A DNA stretch of 12,245 nucleotides, from positions 1-12,245 of the forward strand of contig CALIEL010000306.1 in NCBI GenBank assembly GCA_938022235.1. The letters run 5' to 3'. Positions 5,783 through 12,245 of this stretch are shown piece after piece. The notes below the pieces were generated by a model, which had not been told where the DNA came from, did no database searches, and saw nothing but the letters and a program-made list of their open reading frames with translations. This DNA comes from Oribacterium parvum (GTDB taxonomy: Bacteria > Bacillota > Clostridia > Lachnospirales > Lachnospiraceae). The position numbers and the translations under genes were made by a program. Numbering within the stretch: the first letter of the stretch is position 1; the number at the start of each line of letters is the position of its first letter.

Positions 5783-7141
5783 ATGACAAAAGACTTAGAA
5801 ATTATAAAAAGTAAATGGAGCGAAATATTAAATACGGTTAGAGAAATTGAACCGATTGCGGATGTTACCTATGATATCTGGATTGCTCCTTTGAAACCAT
5901 ACGATATCGTGGAGGATAAGCTGGTTCTCTTGGTAGACAAAAAACAATTTATTCCCGTGATAGAAAAGCGATACGACCAGACCCTTCGTATTGCCATCAT
6001 GGAAGTTACCGGAATCAATAAAGATCTCCTCTTTATCGATGAAGCCGGATTGGACACGATTTATAAGAAGGATAAGGAAGAAGAACTGAGTTTTTCCGAT
6101 GCATTAAAGAATGCCAATCTGAATTCCCGCTACACTTTTGACTCTTTTGTCGTAGGTTCTTCCAACGACCTCGCTCACGCAGCCTGTGTTGCCGTAGCGG
6201 AACTTCCCGGAGAACAGTACAATCCCCTCTATATTTATGGAGGAGCCGGCCTCGGTAAGACCCACCTTATGCAGTCTGTAGCGCACTTTATTCTGGAACA
6301 GAACCGAAACACAAAGATTCGCTACGTTACATCGGAAACTTTTATCAATGAATTTGTTGACAGTATCCGAAATAAAAATAACATTTCCCCGGCGGAATTT
6401 CGAAAAAAGTATAGAGAACTCGATGTACTCTTAATTGATGACATCCAATTTTTAATCGGAAAAGAAGGAACACAGGAAGAATTCTTCCACACCTTCAATA
6501 CGCTCTACGACAATCGAAAACAGATTATCATTGCCTCCGATAAACCGCCAAAAGACATTGACAATCTGGAAGAACGACTTCGTTCCCGATTTGAAGTCGG
6601 CCTAATTGTCGACATCCAGATGCCGGACGTGGAAACCCGTATGGCTATTCTTCGAAAAAAAGAAGAATTGGAAGGCTACAATATCGACAATGAAGTCATC
6701 AAGTACATTGCGGATAACATCAAGTCCAACGTCCGCGAATTGGAAGGTGCCCTTACGAAAGTTGTCGCTAAGTCCAGGCTCGTAAAACAACCGATTACCC
6801 TGTCTCTGGCAGAAGAATTGTTGAAAGACCACATCACTCCGAGTGAAAAAAGAGAAATTACACCAAAGCTTATCATTGAGTTTGTGGCAGAACACTACAA
6901 CTTAAAGGTCTCCGACTTATCTTCCCCCACAAAGAAGAAAAACATCGCTTATCCCAGACAGATTGCCATGTATCTTTGTAGGGAAATGACAAATGTACCG
7001 CTCGTCACTGTTGGAGAACTCCTTGGCGGAAGAGATCACTCTACTGTCATCCACGGATGCGATAGAATATCCACAGATTTACACACAAACGAACAATTGC
7101 AATCCACAATAGAGAATTTACGAAAAAAGATAGAAAAGTAA
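5783..7141 (+). CDS. dnaA: Chromosomal replication initiator protein DnaA
   Basis: DnaA binds the boxes in oriC, forms an ATP-dependent filament, opens the duplex and recruits the helicase. The protein is 452 aa, normal for Firmicutes. Domain I is about residues 1-85 and the linker is short and acidic (to about 110). The AAA+ domain has Walker A GGAGLGKT (153-160), Walker B LLIDD (216-220), sensor 1 IIASDKPP (249-256), the arginine-finger region RLRSRF (265-270) and sensor 2 NVRELEGAL (316-324). Domain IV carries the box-binding helix-turn-helix, with GGRDHSTVIH at 415-424 (many relatives have Thr where this has Ser420). The ATG follows AAAGGG and GGAG. The 3' end of the gene itself contains DnaA-box-like sequences (7067-7075 and 7100-7108), as expected when the origin extends past dnaA. 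Confidence 0.98.
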   Translation: MTKDLEIIKSKWSEILNTVREIEPIADVTYDIWIAPLKPYDIVEDKLVLLVDKKQFIPVIEKRYDQTLRIAIMEVTGINKDLLFIDEAGLDTIYKKDKEEELSFSDALKNANLNSRYTFDSFVVGSSNDLAHAACVAVAELPGEQYNPLYIYGGAGLGKTHLMQSVAHFILEQNRNTKIRYVTSETFINEFVDSIRNKNNISPAEFRKKYRELDVLLIDDIQFLIGKEGTQEEFFHTFNTLYDNRKQIIIASDKPPKDIDNLEERLRSRFEVGLIVDIQMPDVETRMAILRKKEELEGYNIDNEVIKYIADNIKSNVRELEGALTKVVAKSRLVKQPITLSLAEELLKDHITPSEKREITPKLIIEFVAEHYNLKVSDLSSPTKKKNIAYPRQIAMYLCREMTNVPLVTVGELLGGRDHSTVIHGCDRISTDLHTNEQLQSTIENLRKKIEK

Positions 7142-7170
7142 ATCCCAACTCTATTCAGGATTAGTCCACA
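7067..7170. other. DnaA-box-like sequences at the dnaA 3' end (downstream oriC)
   Basis: Near matches to TTATCCACA lie at 7067-7075 (ATATCCACA, one mismatch), 7100-7108 (CAATCCACA, two) and 7162-7170 (TAGTCCACA, two), all in the same orientation. They precede the triplet element before dnaN. They are weaker than the upstream boxes, which fits secondary sites occupied only as the initiator filament forms. A short CCTG/CAGG dyad at 7200-7214 lies in the same gap and has no clear role. Confidence 0.5.
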
Positions 7171-7235
7171 TTGCATTTCCGTCCGTAAAGGGCGTAAAAC
7201 CTGAAAAAAACAGGCTTCCAACATTTACACAAGCC

Positions 7236-7280
7236 CTACTATTACCACTAGGTTAAAAGAAAAAGAAAGAAGGGAAAAAC
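7236..7280 (+). other. Probable DNA unwinding element with DnaA-trio motif
   Basis: After a small G/C cluster (AAGCC) comes CTA-CTA-TTA-CCA-CTA (7236-7250). Its complement is a run of 3'-GAT-type triplets, four of the five fitting the DnaA-trio pattern described for B. subtilis, where the initiator filament grips single-stranded DNA. An A-rich tract (7253-7280) follows and also holds the dnaN ribosome site. Its position between dnaA and dnaN is the same as in B. subtilis. The motif match is seen directly; the unwinding function is inferred. Confidence 0.65.
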
Positions 7281-8405
7281 ATGAAATTACATTTTCAAAA
7301 AAATGACCTTGTTTCAGCGATACAAATTGTAGCACGTGCCGTTGCTTCAAAAACAACGATGAGCATTATGGAGTGTATTCTCCTGGATGCGACAGAAGGA
7401 AAAATCACACTGACCGGAAACAAATCTGAATTCGGAATAGAGACGATATGCCCGGGAGAAATCGTTGAACCCGGTAAAGTCGCTTTAGAAGCGAAGTTAT
7501 TCCAGGAAATTGTCAAGAGACTTCCACAGACGGAGAATCGTAATCTTTCCATTGAAACGGAAGATAACGGAAACTGCACCATTCGCTGTGAAAAATCCGT
7601 ATTTAAGATTATGGGAAGAAACGCGGATGAATTTCCGAGTTTGCCTACTGTGGAAAAGCAGGAAGCCATCTCCGTTTCGCAATTTACGCTTCGCAATATG
7701 ATTAACCAAACTATTTTTTCTACTGCAAGCGGTGAAAATAACAAAAAAATGGCAGGAGAGTATTTTGAAATCAAGGACAATCTTTTCTCCATTACCTCAC
7801 TGGACGGACATCGTATTTCCATCAGAAGAAGTTGTTTGAAAGAGTCTTACAGTGAACAGAGTGCGATTGTACCGAAAGAAGTTTTATCCGACCTGTCCAA
7901 AATCATGACCGGCGACTTGAATGATATGGTGGAGATGTATTTTTCCAAACAGTATCTCCTTCTGCATTATGAGGATACGACAGTGGTAACACAACTCGTT
8001 GAAGGAGAGTATTTCCATGTAAAGCAGATGCTTTCCACAGATTATGAAACGAAGATTGTTGTAAACCGAAAACAGCTTCTGGAAGATATCGACAGAGCAA
8101 GAATTATGGCAAGGGACAGTGATAAGCAACCGTTGATTTTGAAGATTCAGGAAGATTCGCTTTCTCTTAAAATTGTTTCCGACCTCGGAAGGATGGACGC
8201 GGAGATTCCGGTACAGCAGGAAGGAAAGGATTTATTGATCGGTTTCAACCCGAACTTTCTGATGGATGCTTTGCAGAATATCGAGGAAGAAGAAGTTTCT
8301 CTATACTTTACGATTCCCCGTTCTCCTGTTTTTATTCGGGATAAAGAGGAGAGCTACATTTATATGATTTTGCCGGTAAATTTCAATGCGGATCAAGTAG
8401 AATGA
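7281..8405 (+). CDS. dnaN: DNA polymerase III subunit beta (sliding clamp)
   Basis: The beta clamp forms a ring dimer that holds the replicative polymerase and many repair proteins on DNA. The product is 374 aa, typical of the family, and should fold as three similar domains of about 125 residues each. Recognisable blocks include KNDLVSAIQIVARAVASKTT at the start, FPSLPTVEK (about 115-123), a central DGHRISIR (about 175-182) and YMILPVNFN near the C-terminus, part of the protein-binding pocket. The ATG is preceded by AAGGG at 6 nt. It lies 139 nt after dnaA, the gap being filled by the unwinding region. Its stop codon overlaps the recF start (ATGA at 8402-8405), implying translational coupling. 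I see no clear promoter of its own, so it may share the dnaA transcript. Confidence 0.96.
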   Translation: MKLHFQKNDLVSAIQIVARAVASKTTMSIMECILLDATEGKITLTGNKSEFGIETICPGEIVEPGKVALEAKLFQEIVKRLPQTENRNLSIETEDNGNCTIRCEKSVFKIMGRNADEFPSLPTVEKQEAISVSQFTLRNMINQTIFSTASGENNKKMAGEYFEIKDNLFSITSLDGHRISIRRSCLKESYSEQSAIVPKEVLSDLSKIMTGDLNDMVEMYFSKQYLLLHYEDTTVVTQLVEGEYFHVKQMLSTDYETKIVVNRKQLLEDIDRARIMARDSDKQPLILKIQEDSLSLKIVSDLGRMDAEIPVQQEGKDLLIGFNPNFLMDALQNIEEEEVSLYFTIPRSPVFIRDKEESYIYMILPVNFNADQVE

Positions 8406-9484
8406 TTATTGAGTCCATAGAACTACAGAATTACAGAAATTATGAGAATCTGAAACTTTCCTTTGGAGAGAAGAACAATATCTTCTACGGAGATAATGCA
8501 CAGGGAAAGACGAATCTCCTAGAAGCAATTTTTTTCGCGGGAAGTACGAAGTCCTTTCGTTTCTGTAAAGACAGAGACGTGATTCGTTTTTCCGAGGAAG
8601 AAGCGCATATCAAGATGATTCTGAAGAAGAAGGATGTGCGTAACCGCATTGATATCCATTTAAAGAGAAATAAGTCGAAAGGGATTGCGATAAACGGCTT
8701 TCCGGTAAAGAAGGCTTCCGATTTATTCGGACTTTTGAATATCGTTATCTTTTCTCCGGAAGACCTCAGTTTGATAAAAGACGGTCCGAAAGAAAGAAGG
8801 CGATTTATCGATTTGGAGCTTTGCCAGTTAAATAAGATTTATTTATATAATCTGACAAGGTATAACCGCGTTTTATTACAAAGAAATAAGTTGCTGAAAG
8901 AGATTGCTTTTCAGGCAAAATTGGAAAAAAGTTTGTCTGTATGGGATGAAGAATTGATTCAGTACGGAAAGGAGATTATTCGTTTAAGAAGAGAATTCAT
9001 TCATTCTTTACAGGAAAAATTAAGTCGTATTCATAAGAATATCAGCGGAGGAAAAGAAGAGCTGGAACTTCTTTATGAGGAAAATGTAAAAGAAGACGAT
9101 TTTATGGACGTCCTGTTAAAAGCAAGGGAAAGTGAGAAAAAGCAAAGGATAAGTTTAGTAGGTCCTCATCGGGACGACCTCCTTTTTCGGATTAACGGAG
9201 AGGATATTCGAAAATACGGTTCACAGGGACAGAAAAGAACTGCCGCACTTTCTTTGAAGCTTGCAGAAATTGAAGAAGTAAAAGAAGAAATCAAAGATTA
9301 TCCGGTTTTGCTTTTAGATGATGTGTTTTCCGAGTTGGATAGAAAGAGACAGAATTATCTCTTGGAGGAAATAAAAGATGTACAAAGTATGATTACCTGT
9401 ACCGGTTTGGAGGATTTGGTAGAAAATCGTTTTCCCATTGACAAGTTGTATTTTGTAGAAAACGGAAGAATTACCGGCAAGTAA
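8402..9484 (+). CDS. recF: DNA replication and repair protein RecF
   Basis: RecF is an SMC-like ATPase that, with RecO and RecR, loads RecA at gapped or stalled forks. It is 360 aa, the normal length. Walker A is GDNAQGKT (30-37), the ABC-type signature lies in [18 protein letters not shown] (272-289), and Walker B is [12 protein letters not shown] (302-313). PHRDD (255-259) is also a family mark. Its ATG overlaps the dnaN stop by four bases, with no room for the S4-domain gene yaaA/rlbA often present here. The gyrB start is 14 nt past its stop. Confidence 0.96.
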   Translation: MIIESIELQNYRNYENLKLSFGEKNNIFYGDNAQGKTNLLEAIFFAGSTKSFRFCKDRDVIRFSEEEAHIKMILKKKDVRNRIDIHLKRNKSKGIAINGFPVKKASDLFGLLNIVIFSPEDLSLIKDGPKERRRFIDLELCQLNKIYLYNLTRYNRVLLQRNKLLKEIAFQAKLEKSLSVWDEELIQYGKEIIRLRREFIHSLQEKLSRIHKNISGGKEELELLYEENVKEDDFMDVLLKARESEKKQRISLVGPHRDDLLFRINGEDIRKYGSQGQKRTAALSLKLAEIEEVKEEIKDYPVLLLDDVFSELDRKRQNYLLEEIKDVQSMITCTGLEDLVENRFPIDKLYFVENGRITGK

Positions 9485-9498
9485 ATAGAGGAGGGTTC

Positions 9499-11457
9499 AT
9501 GGCAATAGAGAGAGAAGAGCAGGATCTGAATGAGCAGTTTCATGCGTCGAAGGAGTACGGTGCGGATCAGATTCAGATACTGGAAGGATTGGAAGCGGTT
9601 AGAAAGCGTCCCGGAATGTATATCGGGAGTACTTCTGTTCGCGGCCTGCATCACCTTGTTTATGAAATAGTGGATAATTCCGTAGATGAAGCGCTGGCCG
9701 GTTTTTGTGACAGTATCATCGTTAGCATACATAAAGACAATTCCATAACCGTAGAGGATGACGGTAGAGGAATTCCGGTAGATATCCAGAAGAAAGCCGG
9801 AAAGTCGGCACTTGAAGTTGTATTTACCGTACTTCATGCCGGCGGAAAGTTTGGCGGATCCGGATATAAGGTCTCCGGCGGACTGCACGGTGTGGGAGCC
9901 AGTGTTGTGAATGCGCTGTCCAGTTTTCTGGATGTTACGGTACGTAAGGACGGAAAGATTTATGCCATGTCCTTTTCCAAAGGAAAAGTAACGAAGGAAA
10001 TTGAATGCATCGGAGAGTGCGGAGAAGAAGAACACGGTACGAAAGTGCATTTTCTTCCGGATAGCGATATTTTCGAAGAACATATTTACGATTTTGAGAC
10101 TTTGAAGATTCGACTCAGAGAAACTGCATTTTTAACGAAGAATCTTCGTATAAAGCTTATAGATTTACGGGAAGAGGAGCCTGTAGAGGAGACATTCCAC
10201 TATGAAGGCGGTATCAAGGAATTCGTTTCTTATCTGAACAAAGGGAAGGAAGCTTTGTATCCGGATGTAATCTACTGTGAAGGAGAAAAAGAGAAAATTC
10301 TTGTTGAAGTCGCTATGCAGCATAACGACTCCTATACGGAAAATATTTATACCTTTGTCAATAACATTAATACGCCGGAAGGAGGAACACACCTCACCGG
10401 TTTTAAAAATGCTTTAACTAAGACCTTTAATGATTATGCAAGACAGAATAAGCTTCTGAAAGAGAGTGAACCGAATTTATCCGGAGAGGATATTCGGGAA
10501 GGGCTGACTTGCATTATTTCCGTGAAGATAGAAGATCCGCAGTTTGAAGGACAAACGAAGCAGAAACTGGGCACCTCTGAAGCCCAGATTGCCGTGCAGG
10601 GTATCGTTTCCGAACAGTTGACCTATTATTTGGAGCAGAATCCGGCTGTTGCAAGAGTGATGTGCGAAAAGTCCATCATGGCACAGAGGGCAAGAGCCGC
10701 AGCGAGAAAGGCAAGGGATTTAACAAGGAGAAAGTCAGCACTGGACGGTGTAGGACTTCCCGGAAAGCTTGCCGATTGCAGCAGTAAAGATGCGGAACGC
10801 TGTGAAATCTTTATCGTAGAGGGAGATTCCGCACTGGGACCTGCGAAAGAGGGAAGAAATCCGGAAACGCAGGCGGTACTTCCTCTTCGCGGAAAAGTCC
10901 TGAATGTGCAAAAAGCAAGACTCGATCGAATTTATGCCAATGAAGAAATCAAGGGTATGATTACCGCCTTCGGAACGGGAATCAATGAGGACTTTGACTT
11001 ATCGAAACTCCGTTATCATAAGATTATCATTATGACGGATGCCGATGTGGATGGTGCACATATTGCGACTTTGATGTTGACTTTCATCTACAATTTCATG
11101 CCGGAATTGATTAAGGAAGGGCACGTTTACCTTGCGCAACCTCCTCTTTTCAACATTACGAAAAATAAAAAGCATTACTATGCTTATTCTGATGAGGAGT
11201 ATCAGAATATCTTGAAGGAAATCGGTGCGGAAGGTGCGGATGTATCCCGTTTCAAAGGTTTGGGAGAAATGGATACGGAAGAGCTCGCGGAGACCACCAT
11301 GGATCCGGAAACCAGAACCCTTCTTCGTGTTAACATGGAAGAAGACGACAAGGCGGAGCTCGATATTACCTTTACTACCTTGATGGGAGATCAGGTAGAA
11401 CCGAGAAGAGAGTTTATTGAGAAAAATGCCCGTTATGTGAAGAATCTCGATGTATAG
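9499..11457 (+). CDS. gyrB: DNA gyrase subunit B
   Basis: GyrB supplies ATP hydrolysis and the metal site for gyrase, which introduces negative supercoils. The protein is 652 aa, normal for the shorter Gram-positive form. The GHKL ATPase shows [10 protein letters not shown] (56-65), DDGRGIP (87-93) and the lid [15 protein letters not shown] (127-141). The transducer domain runs from about 225 to 400. The TOPRIM domain shows EGDSA (441-445), PLRGK (462-466) and DADVD (514-518), then the C-terminal block RFKGLGEMD (584-592). Where most relatives have EGDSAGGSAK, this protein has [10 protein letters not shown]; catalytic Glu and Asp residues are kept. GGAGG precedes the ATG. Its TAG stop is embedded in the AGGAGG site that serves gyrA, so the two subunits are probably translationally coupled. 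Confidence 0.97.
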   Translation: MAIEREEQDLNEQFHASKEYGADQIQILEGLEAVRKRPGMYIGSTSVRGLHHLVYEIVDNSVDEALAGFCDSIIVSIHKDNSITVEDDGRGIPVDIQKKAGKSALEVVFTVLHAGGKFGGSGYKVSGGLHGVGASVVNALSSFLDVTVRKDGKIYAMSFSKGKVTKEIECIGECGEEEHGTKVHFLPDSDIFEEHIYDFETLKIRLRETAFLTKNLRIKLIDLREEEPVEETFHYEGGIKEFVSYLNKGKEALYPDVIYCEGEKEKILVEVAMQHNDSYTENIYTFVNNINTPEGGTHLTGFKNALTKTFNDYARQNKLLKESEPNLSGEDIREGLTCIISVKIEDPQFEGQTKQKLGTSEAQIAVQGIVSEQLTYYLEQNPAVARVMCEKSIMAQRARAAARKARDLTRRKSALDGVGLPGKLADCSSKDAERCEIFIVEGDSALGPAKEGRNPETQAVLPLRGKVLNVQKARLDRIYANEEIKGMITAFGTGINEDFDLSKLRYHKIIIMTDADVDGAHIATLMLTFIYNFMPELIKEGHVYLAQPPLFNITKNKKHYYAYSDEEYQNILKEIGAEGADVSRFKGLGEMDTEELAETTMDPETRTLLRVNMEEDDKAELDITFTTLMGDQVEPRREFIEKNARYVKNLDV

Positions 11458-11467
11458 GAGGTAGAGT

Positions 11468-12245
11468 TTGGAACCGAATATTTTCGATAAGGTGCAGGAT
11501 GTTGATTTAAAGAAAACGATGGAGAATTCCTACATCGACTATGCGATGAGTGTTATCGTATCCAGAGCGATTCCGGATGTACGGGACGGTTTGAAACCGG
11601 TACAGAGAAGGGTGCTCTATGCTTTACAAACGCTCGGCGTAACACCGGATAAGAAGACGAAGAAGTGTGCCACCATCGTAGGAGAGACGATGGGTAAGTA
11701 TCATCCGCACGGAGATTCTTCCATCTACGGTTCTCTTGTATACATGGGACAGCCATGGTCCATGCGCTATGTCTTGATTGATAAGCAGGGAAATTTCGGT
11801 TCGGAAGATGGAGACAGTCCCGCCGCAATGCGTTATACCGAGGCAAAGATGTCCAAGATGGCAGCGGAGATGCTTTCCGGAATCAACAAGAATACAGTTG
11901 ATTTCATGCCGAACTTTTCTAATGAGTATGATGAGCCGACTGTTCTTCCCGCTCGTTTTCCGAATCTTCTCGTAAACGGCGCAACCGGAATTGCAGTTGG
12001 AATGTCCACCAATATTCCTCCTCATAATCTTCGAGAAGTAATTAAGGGCGTGGATAAAATTATTGACAATCGTATTGAAGGAAGAAAGACGGAAATTGAG
12101 GAACTTCTTCCCATTGTGAAGGGACCCGATTTTCCAACCGGCGCAACCATTCTCGGAAAAAGGGATGTGGAAGAGGAATACCGTACCGGAAGAGGAAAGG
12201 TGAAGATGCGCGCCGTTTGCGAAATTGAAACCATGGAAAACGGAA
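11468..12245 (+). CDS. gyrA: DNA gyrase subunit A, 5' part (cut by window end)
   Basis: GyrA cuts and rejoins DNA in gyrase. The first 259 codons are present. The start is a TTG, with a perfect AGGAGG (11456-11461) 6 nt upstream. Family blocks are SRAIPDVRDGLKPVQRRVLY (32-51), KYHPHGDSSIYGSLVYM (77-93) and GNFGSEDGDSPAAMRYTE (108-125); Arg122-Tyr123 is the catalytic pair matching E. coli Arg121-Tyr122. FPNLLVNGATGIAVGMSTNIPPHNL follows near 180-205. Local numbering is E. coli plus one, so Ser84 equals Ser83, and Gly88 sits at the place of Asp87, a main quinolone-resistance position. A ParC subunit is conceivable from sequence alone, but the position right after gyrB argues strongly for GyrA. 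Confidence 0.95.
   Translation, partial: MEPNIFDKVQDVDLKKTMENSYIDYAMSVIVSRAIPDVRDGLKPVQRRVLYALQTLGVTPDKKTKKCATIVGETMGKYHPHGDSSIYGSLVYMGQPWSMRYVLIDKQGNFGSEDGDSPAAMRYTEAKMSKMAAEMLSGINKNTVDFMPNFSNEYDEPTVLPARFPNLLVNGATGIAVGMSTNIPPHNLREVIKGVDKIIDNRIEGRKTEIEELLPIVKGPDFPTGATILGKRDVEEEYRTGRGKVKMRAVCEIETMENG

Noticed and set aside
5502..5786. Plus-strand open frame of 94 codons across the origin
   Set aside because: It runs through the inverted repeat, a DnaA box, the AT tract and the dnaA promoter. I see no convincing ribosome site, and the peptide matches no known family.
7200..7214. CCTG-A7-CAGG hairpin as a dnaA terminator
   Set aside because: The stem is only 4 bp and no T-run follows on the plus strand. 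It is more likely part of the origin sequence or chance.
9355..10083. Minus-strand open frame of 242 codons
   Set aside because: It overlaps the recF end and the gyrB ATPase domain, both unmistakable. No independent motif or ribosome site supports it.
1..12245. CRISPR array, insertion sequence, tRNA or rRNA
   Set aside because: I found no regularly spaced repeats, transposase fragments or cloverleaf or rRNA sequences; nearly all sequence is covered by housekeeping genes and the origin.

Overview
This window is the replication-origin neighbourhood of a low-to-moderate GC Firmicute, most likely a clostridium related to Lachnospiraceae. That placement rests on gene order, DnaA boxes of the TTATCCACA type and the style of the protein sequences; I cannot name a genus. 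Two divergent gene clusters flank a gene-free stretch of about 540 bp. The left cluster reads leftward: rpmH, rnpA, yidD, yidC, jag/khpB, then mnmE and the first third of a kilobase of mnmG, which is cut by the window edge. The right cluster reads rightward: dnaA, dnaN, recF, gyrB and the 5' part of gyrA, cut by the window end.

Left cluster (1-5242, minus strand). It supplies ribosomal protein L34, the RNase P protein, the YidC membrane insertase, the RNA-binding protein KhpB/Jag and the tRNA-wobble-uridine enzymes MnmE and MnmG. rpmH has a near-consensus promoter and a structured leader of about 108 nt, and a hairpin separates it from rnpA. Two tandem hairpins end the jag transcript, and mnmE then has its own promoter. 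Two genes are broken by in-frame nonsense codons while staying conserved on both sides: mnmG (TGA at codon 28, TAG at codon 32) and yidD (TAG at codon 37).

Origin (5387-5782 and 7067-7280). Upstream of dnaA are three perfect DnaA boxes, several near matches, a perfect 15-bp inverted repeat carrying two divergent box-like sequences, and the dnaA promoter. Downstream of dnaA, the short gap before dnaN holds a CTA/TTA triplet run. It closely resembles the DnaA-trio element of the Bacillus subtilis unwinding site, and an A-rich tract follows it. Strand composition also appears to change across this gap. The layout therefore looks like a bipartite, B. subtilis-type oriC with unwinding between dnaA and dnaN.

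Right cluster (5783-12245, plus strand). It holds the initiator, sliding clamp, RecF and both gyrase subunits. dnaN and recF overlap by ATGA, and only 14 nt separate recF from gyrB, so the small genes often found there in Firmicutes (yaaA/rlbA and remB) are absent. GyrA has Gly at the position of E. coli Asp87 in the quinolone-resistance region. I see no mobile element, CRISPR array, tRNA, rRNA or unknown accessory system. What stands out is the nonsense codons, the origin architecture and a few unusual residues in otherwise conserved proteins.
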